Positions 10,939-21,350 of a stretch of DNA of 64,000 nt are shown here, one piece after another. The stretch is from Nematopogon swammerdamellus (lineage: Eukaryota; Arthropoda; Insecta; Lepidoptera; Adelidae), in the NCBI GenBank assembly GCA_946902875.1, contig OX336343.1:17655596-17719595 (forward strand). Direction: 5' to 3'. A model generated the notes under the pieces. That model saw nothing but the letters and a program-made list of their open reading frames with translations. It had not been told where the DNA came from and made no database searches. How positions within the stretch are numbered: position 1 is the first letter of the stretch; every line of letters starts with the position of its first letter. Made by a program: the position numbers and the translations under genes.

Positions 10939-13582
10939 TGCAAGATGGCGGCAACTATTTTTAAATTTTGAAAACGGATTCGTATTCAGAGCCCATACAG
11001 ATACCCAGATATCAATTTTGAAAGCAATCGGTCCAGTAACTAAAAAGTTCAAAATGGCGGCCACTTTTTTTTAATGTTCACTACAGATTCGTATTCAGAG
11101 CCCACGCAGACACCCAGATATCGATTTTGAAAGCAATCGGTCCAGTAACTAAAAAGTTCAAAATGGAGGCCGTTTTTTTTTTATTTTGACAACGGATTCG
11201 TATTCAGAGCCCACACAGACACCCAGATATTGATTTTGAAAGCAATCGGTCGAATAACTAAAAAGGTCAAAATGGCGGCAACTTTTTTTAAATATTCACT
11301 ACATATTTGTATTCAGAGTCCACACAAACACCCAGATATCGATTTTGAAATCAATCGGTCCAGTAATTAAAAAGTTCAAAATGGCGGCAACTTTTTTTAA
11401 ATGTTCACTACAGATTCGTATTCAGAGCCCACACAGACACCCAGATATCGATTTTGAAAGCAATCGGTCCAGTAACTAAAAAGTTCAAAATGGCAGCCGC
11501 TTTTTTTAAATTTTGACAACGGATTCGTATTCAGAGTCCACACAGACACCCAGATATCGACTTTGAAAGCAATCGGTCCAGTAACTAAAAAGTTCAAAAT
11601 GGCGGCCACTTTTTTTAAATTTTGACAACGGATTCGTATTCAGAGTCCACACAGACACCCAGATATCGACTTTGAAAGCAATCGGTCCAGTAACTAAAAA
11701 GTTCAAAATGGCGGCCACTTTTTAAATTTTGACAACGGATTCGTATTCAGAGCCCACACAGACACCCAGATATTGATTTTGAAAGCAATCGGTCGAATAA
11801 CTAAAAAGGTCAAAATGGCGGCAACTTTTTTTAAATATTCACTACATATTTGTATTCAGAGTCCACACAAACACCCAGATATCGATTTTGAAATCAATCG
11901 GTCCAGTAATTAAAAAGTTCAAAATGGCGGCAACTTTTTTTAAATGTTCACTACAGATTCGTATTCAGAGCCCACACAGACACCCAGATATCGATTTTGA
12001 AAGCAATCGGTCCAGTAACTAAGAAGTTCAAAATGGCAGCCGCTTTTTTTAAATTTTGACAACGGATTCGTATTCAGAGTCCACACAGACACCCAGATAT
12101 CGACTTTGAAAGCAATCGGTCCAGTAACTAAAAAGTTCAAAATGGCGGCCACTTTTTTAAATTTTGACAACGGATTCGTATTCATAGTCCACACAGACAC
12201 CCAGATATCGACTTTGAAAGCAATCGGTCCAGTAACTAAAAAGTTCAAAATGGCGGCCACTTTTTTTAAATTTTGACAACGGATTCGTATTCAGAGTCCA
12301 CACAGACACCCAGATATCGACTTTGAAAGCAATCGGTCCAGTAACTAAAAAGTTCAAAATGGCGGCCACTTTTTTTAAATTTTGACAACGGATTCGTATT
12401 CAGAGTCCACACAGACACCCAGATATCGACTTTGAAAGCAATCGGTCCAGTAACTAAAAAGTTCAAAATGGCGGCCACTTTTTTAAATTTTGACAACGGA
12501 TTCGTATTCAGAGTCCACACAGACACCCAGATATCGACTTTGAAAGCAATCGGTCCAGTAACTAAAAAGTTCAAAATGGCGGCCACTTTTTTTAAATTTT
12601 GACAACGGATTCGTATTCAGAGCCCACACAGACACCCAGATATCGACTTTGAAAGCAATCGGTCCAGTAACTAAAAAGTTCAAAATGGCGGCCACTTTTT
12701 TTAAATTTTGACAACGGATTCGTATTCAGAGCCCACACAGACACCCAGATATCGACTTTGAAAGCAATCGGTCCAGTAACTAAAAAGTTCAAAATGGCAG
12801 CCGCTTTTTTTAAATTTTGACAACGGATTCGTATTCAGAGCCCACACAGACACCCAGATATCGACTTTGAAAGCAATCGGTCCAGTAACTAAAAAGTTCA
12901 AAATGGCGGCCACTTTTTTTAAATTTTGACAACGGATTCGTATTCAGAGCCCACACAGACACCCAGATATCGACTTTGAAAGCAATCGGTCCAGTAACTA
13001 AAAAGTTCAAAATGGCAGCCGCTTTTTTTAAATTTTGACAACGGATTCGTATTCAGAGCCCACACAGACACCCAGATATCGACTTTGAAAGCAATCGGTC
13101 CAGTAACTAAAAAGTTCAAAATGGCGGCCACTTTTTTTTAATTTTGACAACGGATTCGTATTCAGAGCCCACACAGACACCCAGATATCGACTTTAAAAG
13201 CAATCGGTCCAGTAACTAAAAAGTTCAAAATGGCAGCCGCTTTTTTTAAATTTTGACAACGGATTCGTATTCAGAGCCCACACAGACACCCAGATATCGA
13301 CTTTGAAAGCAATCGGTCCAGTAACTAATAAGTTCAAAATGGCAGCCGCTTTTTTTAAATTTTGACAACGGATTCGTATTCAGAGCCCACACAGACACCC
13401 AGATATCGACTTTGAAAGCAATCGGTCCAGTAACTAAAAAGTTCAAAATGGCGGCCACTTTTTTTAAATTTTGACAACGGATTCGTATTCAGAGCCCACA
13501 CAGACACCCAGATATCGACTTTGAAAGCAATCGGTCCAGTAACTAAAAAGTTCAAAATGGCGGCGACTTTTTTTAAATGTTC
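10939..13582 (-). repeat. 109-bp satellite, minus-orientation half (about 25 monomers)
   Basis: The same monomer as 9337-10938 but reverse complemented, about 25 units at a steady 108-110 bp. Subtype markers differ from the plus half: GACAACGGATTCGTATTCAG and ATATCGACTTTGAAAGC instead of the complements of TACAGATTCG and ATTTTGAAAGC. A five-monomer block at about 11228 is repeated 543 bp later at 11771. From 12790 to 13560, GGCAGCCGC and GGCGGCCAC monomers mostly alternate. The frames of 66-106 codons on the minus strand are read-throughs of the repeat. Confidence 0.95.
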
Positions 13583-13585
13583 ATA

Positions 13586-13790
13586 TGATTAAGATTCGCT
13601 CCGGTGAAGGAAAACACCGTGAGGAAACCTGTGCACAGCAGTACATATAAAATTGTTGTGGACACCGCTTCCAATCCAGCTTGTCACGTGGAAATGTATA
13701 ACAATTCCCTTCCATGTTCATGGGAAAGGCTTGCGCTCAGTAGTAGGACATTAAAATTGACTCAAGAAGAAGAATAAGAAACCAAATTGA
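13586..13790 (+). repeat. LINE 3-prime-like fragment
   Basis: Contains GATTCGCTCCGGTGAAGGAA, GTGAGGAAACCTGTGCACA, TGTGGACACCGCTTCCAATC and GCTCAGTAGTAGGACA, a word order typical of the 3-prime coding ends of lepidopteran RTE-like LINEs (from memory of the family). It is too worn to give a frame. It begins directly after the satellite. Confidence 0.5.
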
Positions 13791-14381
13791 TATCTGATTT
13801 GTGTAACATAAATTTCATTATTTCACATAAGAATGAAAATTTCACAGTAATTTTGCAGAAAGTGCAAAATTTCACTGCAAAATTTCAAGTGAAATTTTTG
13901 TGCAAAATTGCGCCTTGCATCTCTAAGTAAGTGCGAACAAGGAGGTTTGAAGTCCACCGCGCGCGCGGGCGCGGCCGGCCCGATCGTTGTTCTGTGCTGT
14001 GAGTGCGAAAGAACCGCGCGCGTACGTGTAAGTAGCTACTACTCCCTCTCGAAGGTGCGCTCGCTCTCCTCTCGACAGTCGGTGCCAGCCTGACTAGCCG
14101 TCCGCCAGAAGTCGACCAGACAGCGCTCGCGGGCTGCGGGGCGCGGGGGGAAGCAAACTCGCTTCGAGGCGGAGCGTCGCTTCTATACGCCAGTATTATA
14201 AGTATTCTATGGTTATACCACAGTACCTATTAGTTATTCTGTGGTTATACCAACGAAAGCCATGCATATAACGCCCCGTCAAGTTACGTACCGGAGCGTA
14301 TACTGATAGATACCACAGAAGAGAGATATTACTGATACGGTCGTACTGTATACTGGTACGGAAAATGACACGGTGGCAACA
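13791..14381. other. No gene; GC-rich patch at 13940-14170
   Basis: 13850-13910 is a run of internally complementary words (TTTCACTGCAAAATTTC, GTGAAATTTTTGTGC). 13940-14170 is CpG-rich (CCGCGCGCGCGGGCGCGG, GGCTGCGGGGCGCGGGGGG) with donor-like GTGCTGTGAGTGCG and GTGTAAGTAGC words. It could be a promoter/first-exon region or a decayed GC-rich repeat. The 61-codon frame there shows no domain. Confidence 0.4.
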
Positions 14382-14731
14382 TCACCTACAATACAACATC
14401 CGAGATGTCAGCTCGTAACAACTGGTGAAGTAGGTGCTATGTCAGTGCTTTTCTTCGGTCGTACCGGCTTCACTGAACTGGACGGAAAAAAAGAAGGGAG
14501 TCATATCCCGAAATAGTTTGTATTTTCCGTCCAGTTTAGTGTAGCCGGCACGACCAAAGGGAAGCACTGACATGGCACCTAAGTTCACCCGGTGTTATGG
14601 GCTGACATCACGGATGTTATAGGTGATATAGCAAACTGTGTCAGTTTACATAAAAAAATCCCTCAGTCGCCTTTTACGACATGCACGGGGAGAGATGCAG
14701 TGGGGCTATTATTTTAAATTACCATCCCACA
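14382..14731. repeat. Two S SINE pieces in inverted orientation, then Z end
   Basis: 14382-14490 is the S body in minus orientation (ATGTCAGCTCGTAACAAC, CTTCACTGAACTGGACGG). 14519-14665 is the same region in plus orientation (TTTTCCGTCCAGTTTAGTG, TATGGGCTGACATCACGGAT), ending in a short A run. They form a fold-back with about 100-base arms. A Z core (GTCGCCTTTTACGACATGCA) follows at 14666-14715. Confidence 0.75.
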
Positions 14732-15639
14732 CGGTACAAATATACCTAACCACCTATCTTTTTTCCATTCGATCCAAACACAGAAGACAGAAATGACGAC
14801 CGACACGCGGGCGCAGCAGGGCAGGAGCGAGCAAGCGAGCCCGGAACTAAAATTGTATCTAGTATTGAAGTGCCTGCTAAATTGACGAAGGCAAAAATTT
14901 TACCCTTCCGACTGAAGAATTACGTCAATAATTTCATGTAGGCGTTTTTTGTTTTTTATTTTTATCTCCTTTCGTGGATAAAATAATAAAAAAAATTGAA
15001 TAGAGTTTTCTCAGAGCTTTGTGACCTTTGAATCGGTGGTATTGTAAAATTGTAATAATACACACATACTCAGATTTTCAAAAATTCATGCTTTTTTTAT
15101 ATATTTTTAATTTTATGTTTATTACTTACTTTTACTCATTATTAAAAAAACCAGCAATGCACTTTGTTGGTAAGGAACCAAAATATAGGTTGGTATTTTT
15201 TTAATTTTCTGAATGTGTGTCAATTGGTCAGTTTTGGACCTTCTTTGTCGCACTTTTTGCATGTTTTGCGTATTTGGCGTTTGTCACCGCCTTAAGCCGT
15301 AAGCGAGTGGAAGTTAATTGGAGTAGGCACTTGGCCGCAGATATCGTCACGATTCTTATATCCTCCCCCTATATCGACGTCTTGGGAGGACTTTTATCGA
15401 GATGCGGCCTAGACCGGGGCTAACCCTTTCTTCTGAATGGCCTAGAATTCGGTTGGCTTACTCGAAATAGGCTCTAAAAGACTTTGGACAGAATTGGAAA
15501 AAGTAAACACAAATTGATTTGTCACTGAGTATGTTTTGTTTTTAGGTTTCATCGCAATAAACAGTCTAGAAGGAATGTTGAAACTGAAAATAAAAGATTG
15601 CAACATGGGGCAAAATAAGCATAAGAAAATTATTGATTG
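14732..15639. other. No recognised feature
   Basis: AT-rich with one 68-codon frame (15217-15423) whose start looks like a hydrophobic segment but has no family match I recognise. No repeat copies elsewhere in the window. Confidence 0.4.
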
Positions 15640-15752
15640 TATGATTTCATCCGTAAGTAGGTAACCTACGCTTGGACATGTCGAAAATTCCGCCAGTTCT
15701 AAATGCAATGCGAAGAAGAACTGACAAACAAACTTCGCAAGTCACAATGTTT
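15640..15752 (-). repeat. LINE 3-prime end fragment (same family as 37535-37698)
   Basis: Nearly identical to 37600-37698: AGTAGGTAACCTACGCTTGG, ACATGTCGAAAATTCCGCC and GCGAAGAAGAACTGACAAAC. The other copy is joined to a (TTTGA)n tail on the minus strand, which fixes the orientation as a LINE 3-prime end. Confidence 0.6.
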
Positions 15753-15952
15753 TGTTAGTACCTTATAAGTATTATATTAAAGTAATTTGCAATAATTAAC
15801 CCATACCCGCTCACAAGAAGATTCATATTTACAGCATAAAAATGAATACTGAAGAATCTGACCACTCTGCCTATTTACATTACCTATATAAGACTAATGA
15901 TGAATTTTAATCATTCTCTTTCTGATGCCTTCTATATTTTCAACCACAAGAG

Positions 15953-15989
15953 AAGTCATCTCACTCACTACATGTGAGTGAGATGACTT
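15953..15989. other. Perfect 16-bp hairpin
   Basis: AAGTCATCTCACTCAC, loop TACAT, then GTGAGTGAGATGACTT. All 16 pairs are perfect. No T run follows, so it is not a Pol III terminator, and it is too short for a normal microRNA precursor. Confidence 0.85.
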
Positions 15990-16388
15990 GACGATGACGA
16001 GATGACTGAACCAGAACTAACAAATTAAACATCCGTAGAACTTTGTCACTCTAACCTGTGCAGCTCACAACGTATTGCATTTGGAGATCAAGGGCCCTTT
16101 GACACAGTTCTGCGGTGGTACCTCCAGGGAGCTATAGGCAGAATCATTTCTCGTACGGCGAACCCGTGGCCCGTGCGTCTCAGGGGACTCCTTGTATTGA
16201 GGAGGCGGTGCCGCGTTTTTTCTTCTTTTTAGATTGATCGTAGGCTCCCTTGGCAGAACGCTTCCTTGGCCTCAGTGGAAGGGGGTTGTTTTTGATGGAA
16301 ATAGTCAATAGTCGGCGTGGCATATTTGGAAGAAAATAAAACATTGCGGAAAGATCAGAACAAAGGAAATACACTTGTGCATAAAACG
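15990..16388. other. No recognised gene
   Basis: The minus-strand frame at 16180-16374 (containing NNPLPLRPRKRSAKGAYD) and its upstream continuation may be the worn end of a retroelement, but I cannot assign it. The minisatellite starts directly after. Confidence 0.35.
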
Positions 16389-17600
16389 TGTACTATAATG
16401 TTTACAATACTTGTATTATAATGTTTACAATACTTGTATTATAATGTTTACAATACTTGTATTATAATGTTTACAATACTTGTATTATAATGTTTACAAT
16501 ACTTGTATTATAATGTTTACAATACTTGTATTATAATGTTTACAATACTTGTATTATAATGTTTACAATACTTGTATTATAATGTTTACAATACGTGTAT
16601 TATAATGTTTACAATACTTGTATTATAATGTTTACAATACTTGTATTATAATGTTTACAATACTTGTATTATAATGTTTACAATACTTGTATTATAATGT
16701 TTACAATACTTGTATTATAATGTTTACAATACTTGTATTATAATGTTTACAATACTTGTATTATAATGTTTACAATACTTGTATTATAATGTTTACAATA
16801 CTTGTATTATAATGTTTACAATACTTGTAATATAATGTTTACAATACTTGTATTATAATGTTTACAATACTTGTATTATAATGTTTACAATACTTGTATT
16901 ATAATGTTTACAATACTTGTATTATAATGTTTACAATACGTGTATTATAATGTTTACAATACTTGTATTATAATGTTTACAATACTTGTAATATAATGTT
17001 TACAATACTTGTATTATAATGTTTACAATACTTGTATTATAATGTTTACAATACTTGTATTATAATGTTTACAATACTTGTATTATAATGTTTACAATAC
17101 TTGTATTATAATGTTTACAATACTTGTATTATAATGTTTACAATACTTGTATTATAATGTTTACAATACTTGTATTATAATGTTTACAATACTTGTATTA
17201 TAATGTTTACAATACTTGTATTATAATGTTTACAATACGTGTATTATAATGTTTACAATACTTGTATTATAATGTTTACAATACTTGTAATATAATGTTT
17301 ACAATACTTGTATTATAATGTTTACAATACTTGTATTATAATGTTTACAATACTTGTATTATAATGTTTACAATACTTGTATTATAATGTTTACAATACG
17401 TGTATTATAATGTTTACAATACTTGTATTATAATGTTTACAATACTTGTATTATAATGTTTACAATACTTGTATTATAATGTTTACAATACGTGTATTAT
17501 AATGTTTACAATACTTGTATTATAATGTTTACAATACTTGTATTATAATGTTTACAATACTTGTATTATAATGTTTACAATACGTGTATTATAATGTTTT
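16389..17600. repeat. 23-bp minisatellite, about 53 copies
   Basis: Unit TATTATAATGTTTACAATAC plus TTG, repeated without indels for about 1.2 kb. Only two variant sites recur: CTTG to CGTG (16594, 16939, 17238, 17399, 17491, 17583) and GTATT to GTAAT (16830, 16991, 17290). All spacings between variants are multiples of 23. The CGTG-then-GTAAT pair at 16939/16991 recurs exactly 299 bp on at 17238/17290. Each unit can fold (GTATT and TAA pairing with TTA and AATAC). Confidence 0.97.
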
Positions 17601-17649
17601 CCTTATGATAACCAGCGTGGTTGTGGCGCGCACTGTGAAGTCGACACAG

Positions 17650-17762
17650 CCATTTTTTTTTTCTTATGGAACTGACACGGTTGACTATGATTCATGATGT
17701 CAGCCCATAACACCTTGGTGAACTGGGTGCCTTAGTCATTTCTATGCCAGAAGATTAGCGGA
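17650..17762 (-). repeat. S SINE tail fragment
   Basis: T-rich start, then GGAACTGACACGGTTGAC, ATGTCAGCCCATAACACC and GTGAACTGGGTGCC, the 3-prime part of the S SINE in minus orientation. Truncated at about 17760. Confidence 0.75.
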
Positions 17763-17793
17763 TTTATTACACTAGTCTGTCTAGCTAGACTCA

Positions 17794-18015
17794 TCCTTAC
17801 CTATAATAAAATCCAACGTCTGCTTTCTGTCTGTCTGAGTGTCTGTCTGCCCGCTTATAACTCGAGAACCACTGAACCGATTTTAATAAAACAAAATTCT
17901 ACGGATAGCTTGATTCTTCCTATCAACTATAGGCTACTTACTATCACGCTAAATGGCTTATGAGGTTAGCAGTGAAGTGAAATATGAGAGCGGGCGGAGC
18001 CGCGGGCACAGCTTG
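17794..18015 (+). mobile_element. Helitron-like element, family B
   Basis: Nearly identical to 6652-6869 end to end: TCCTTACCTATAATAAAATC at the start, GAGCCGCGGGCACAGCTTG at the end, again between A and T. There is a GTCTG duplication near the start compared with the other copy. No coding content. Confidence 0.7.
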
Positions 18016-18821
18016 TACATAATACGACGTCGACGCTTGAAAGTTTCGCGCGTACCAAAAAAAAAAAAAATCAACAACAAAACATTCTTAACCCTACAAT
18101 AAAGGAACAGAAAATATTCACATGCTGAAGACGGTCTTTATATGTTTAACGAGCGTAAATTTTTAACTGGCGTTTTTGAAAACGCTTAAAACAAGCTGTC
18201 GCAATATTTCGGCTTAAATTATTGCGTTTAAAAGTTATGAAGACGGCTCGAAAAGTTTCTTTATGAGTTTTTCAGTGGCTCGCGACGATGGCGGGTTAGC
18301 AGACTGCCGTCTCTCCTCAACTTTACCTACAGTAGGTCGATTCCAAGTTTAGCACCACGCAAACACTGCATTATGTACTTATAAAGAAAACTGAATCGGC
18401 GTTATAAACTCGCCGATGTGAGTATGAGAAATGATTGTTCTCGACCAATCAGAAAGCGGTCATAATGCAACAGCACGGCTATTTGTTGAAATCAAGGAGT
18501 ATTTGTGTGAGTTGGCGACCGAGTTAGCGCCGGTAGATCCGCTTTGTTGTGTGGTGTGACCTTCGATCATTTCCGTCTACGGGTGTGACGCAGTTCACGC
18601 GCAGTGAATCTTTATCTAGGGACAGTCTCAGGTGGCCCATAAATAATATGTTGTTATTTTGCACGGGTTTTCTTTGTGTTTATAAAGATTGCATTGTGGA
18701 CGGGACAAAACAAAATCTATGTTCGTCGTATACTGAATAAATACATTTGTGTCAACTATATTATATTGTTAACATTGTGTGTTATTTTTGGCGAAATAAA
18801 TATTACATCAGGGTAGTTACC
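18016..18821. other. No gene; hairpin at 18395-18417
   Basis: Relatively unique sequence. ATCGGCG (18395-18401) and CGCCGAT (18411-18417) flank TTATAAACT. A CCAAT-type word (GACCAATCAG, near 18445) and TATAAA lie near one another, which would suit a promoter, but no transcript or coding exon can be linked to them. The frame 18549-18740 is not recognised. Confidence 0.35.
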
Positions 18822-18925
18822 GGTATGGAACCTACCTTCTCGGAGGTGATATTGGCTGGTCGTAGCACGTGCTTTGGCACCTCTGACTCAGCCACCCATA
18901 CCGCATTAAATAAAATAATCTCATA
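18822..18925 (+). repeat. Dispersed repeat P, fragment
   Basis: GTATGGAACCTACCTTCTCG, TATTGGCTGGTCGTAGCACG and CTCTGACTCAGCC match the 3-prime half of 21120-21350. Confidence 0.65.
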
Positions 18926-19496
18926 CTCAAACTAAGGGGTACGACGAATTACATTTTAAAAAACTTTCGTTCATCAAGTAGGCCAATCGCGTCGCGCTCC
19001 ACAAAAATACACTGGCACAGCGCGTCAGAGTCACGTCACATTCGATAATATAATAAGTATACTCGAATATTCGAAAACACGACATATGTTTGATGTTTCA
19101 CCGTTCATAGCTTGGAAGCGAGGTAGCGGAGGTGAGTGCTTTTATACATTTCGGTCTAAAATTAGGCAATTTGTCTGTTTCCGCGCGTCGTCGTCTTCGT
19201 TTTATGTACTAACTTAACTTTATTTGAGATATAATTTTAATTAATGTTTACATTCTATCTGTTTTCCGCTTCAAATATGTATGCTCATTTCGTCATCGTC
19301 TTTTCATTGCTAACACAAAATGGTTACAAAATAAACTTGCCACCTAGATTTGTAAAGAAGCTGCGTGAAGCGTGAGCTTTTGTTTGTTTTCATCACAGGT
19401 TTTCATATTGTTTCTCGGCTTATTCGTCAGTTTGTTCATCAATTCTTTGTTTGTTTGTTCGTCAATTCTTTGTTTGTTTGTTTGCCGGTACTACTT
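18926..19496. other. No recognised feature
   Basis: Contains a (TTTG)-rich stretch at 19430-19490 immediately before the SINE head. The frame 19372-19629 is a hydrophobic read-through of this and the SINE. Confidence 0.4.
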
Positions 19497-19855
19497 GTCA
19501 GCCTCGGTAGCTCAGTTGTGCGGTCGGTCGACTGTCGATCGTGATCATAAGCGCACCTGGGCGCGGTTAGTACTTGGATGGGTGACCGTTCGACCGTTGG
19601 AGGCTGACCGTAGTTCGGATTCCAAGTAAAACTGTAGGTCCCTTCCCTTCTTACCGTACTAGGTGGTAGTGTTTAACCCGTCTAGGTTGGAACCACCGCA
19701 CTAAATGAAAAATGTGGGCGCCGTTAGACACCTTAAGGGTGGCTCGGCGCCATATGCAGCGCTTTCAATAAAACAAAACATGACACCTAGTTCACCAAGG
19801 TGTTATGGGCTGACATCGTGGCAGATGATGTAGCCAACTGTGCCAGTTAGAAAAT
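19497..19855 (+). repeat. S SINE with complete head, interrupted by a LINE tail
   Basis: The head GTCAGCCTCGGTAGCTCAGT is an A-box-like start. It leads to CTGGGCGCGGTTAGTACTTG and GATGGGTGACCG, which match the internal control region of 5S rRNA, and then GTTCGGATTCCA (B-box-like). The body is interrupted near 19705-19780 by GGCGCCGTTAGACACCTTAA and GGCTCGGCGCCATATG, which is a family G LINE 3-prime tail. The S tail returns as CACCTAGTTCACCAAGGTG. Expected product: a Pol III transcript copied by a LINE reverse transcriptase. Confidence 0.85.
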
Positions 19856-20011
19856 AAAAATAAAAAAACTCCTGTGATTCAAAATTTTACCGATTCAGAT
19901 TTTTATTAATTCGCCTCGGACCTATAGGTACCAACATTTTGTTTTTGTTTTTTTTATGGATTTTTTACATACATAAGTATCTACATTATGAAGCTTTACT
20001 GATGATGAAAT

Positions 20012-20348
20012 TTGTACTGTGTTGGGCCGGTACTTTAAAAGAATAGCCCCACTGCATCTCTCCCCGTGTATGTCGTAAAAGATGACTAAGGGATATGACT
20101 CCCTTCTTATATTACTAGGTGGTAGGGTTTAACCCGCCCGGGTTGGTACCACCGCACTGAATGAAAGGTCGGTCGAAACGGCTATGTAAATAGTTTGTGT
20201 TTTCCGTCCAGTTCAGTGTAGCCAGCACGACCGAAGGGAAGCACTGACGTGGCACCAAGTTCACCCGGTGTTATGGGCTGACATCACGGATGTTGTAGGT
20301 AGGCGATGTAGCCAACCGTGTCAGTTTCCATAAAAAAAAAAAAAAAGG
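20012..20348 (+). repeat. Z module joined to S SINE body
   Basis: Z (GCCGGTACTTTAAAAGAATA, GCATCTCTCCCCGTGTATGT) is joined directly to the S body at TTACTAGGTGGTAGGGTTTA, without the 5S-like head. The S body and tail run complete to a long A run at about 20335-20347. This shows that Z can replace the head. Confidence 0.85.
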
Positions 20349-20519
20349 TCGTACCTATGTGAAATCGTTATTCATCATGCCCGATTTATCTATTGCACCG
20401 TGAGCCGGTATTGTGAACATAAGACGAGGTACATATTTCAGTGCACCTGATATACTAAATACGGGAAAAAGTGCATATAAAGACGACAATACAAATATAT
20501 GTCTGTAAGCTCTAGCTGG

Positions 20520-20700
20520 AACGATGTCCATAGTCCATCAGCCCATTACTTTCCCCAAATACATGCTCGGGTCCTTCAAGGCACCTGTCAGACCGGCTTG
20601 GCATTCGCAACTCCCGCATACGACCGAATTCCATAGACGTCGCTAGACACCTTATAGGTAGCTCGGCGCTACATATCACGATATTGAATGGATTGCATTC
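20520..20700 (+). pseudogene. LINE 3-prime end, family G
   Basis: GGTCCTTCAAGGCACCTGTC through GCATACGACCGAATTCCATA and GTCGCTAGACACCTTATAGG match the C-terminus and UTR seen at 28985-29395 (plus) and 39895-40365 (minus). The antisense frame 20512-20817 is a shadow. Confidence 0.6.
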
Positions 20701-21119
20701 CAACCATGTTAACAAGGTGAAATTCAGGACATGTGACAAATTTCTCGTCTGGGTAAATAAATTCTGTAGTATTAATGCAATTTGTGTCTGGTTTGCATGA
20801 ACCAATCCAACGTTCAATGCATGAACGTTCTATCTACGGTCTGGCCGCCCGCAGATATTGGCGGTAGGTTGGTGAAAAATCATTACCAATTATCGAAAAA
20901 TTAAAATGAGTTCGGAAAATTCCGCTTTTTCCCCTACAGAGCGGGGCAATTAATTCGATGCGGTCTTCTGCGCCGGAACGCGCGTATTATTTGGAATGCA
21001 ATTTGAAGTAATTTATAATTCACTATTAAGAATTTATTATTATGCGCAATGTTTATATAAGTTACGAATATATCCAGTAAATATTTAAGGTAAATAAAGC
21101 ATACTAATACATACTTTCC
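20701..21119. other. No recognised feature
   Basis: AT-rich, with no frame or repeat recognised. Confidence 0.4.
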
Positions 21120-21350
21120 CTTGCCCCTTACTAGGTGGTGGTAGGCTCAAATTGTAGCCGACTGGGTTCGTACCACCTTACTGGATGTATAGATGGCCGC
21201 ATAGCAGCCTCGGTTGTGTTCTCCTCTAGTCCAGTATAGCCCGTAATCCAGGGAAGTCCCCGGTATGGCACCTACCTACCTTCTCGGAGGCTTATTGACT
21301 GGCCGGAGCATGCGCTTTGGCCCCTCCGACTCATATACCTTTTCCTAGGA
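21120..21350 (+). repeat. Dispersed repeat P, best copy
   Basis: Defines the family: CCTTACTAGGTGGTGGTAGG, GTTCGTACCACCTTACTGGA, CCAGTATAGCCCGTAATCCA, GGTATGGCACCTACCTACCT and CATGCGCTTTGGCCCCTCCG. Its opening resembles the CTTACTAGGTGGTAGGG start of the S body, so P and S may be related SINE-type families. Confidence 0.7.

Noticed and set aside
10828..13555. Series of similar frames of 66-106 codons starting MAAILNFLVTGPIAFK or MNFLVTGPIAFK on the minus strand, suggesting a repeat-protein gene
   Set aside because: They are read-throughs of the 109-bp satellite; each stops within two or three monomers because 109 is not a multiple of three, and there is no unique start or end.
16389..17600. 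CRISPR-like array
   Set aside because: Units are contiguous 23-mers without spacers; this is a minisatellite in a eukaryotic genome.
19497..19640. A 5S rRNA gene or tRNA gene
   Set aside because: Only the internal control region matches 5S; the flanks lead into a SINE body and the same fusion occurs at several loci.
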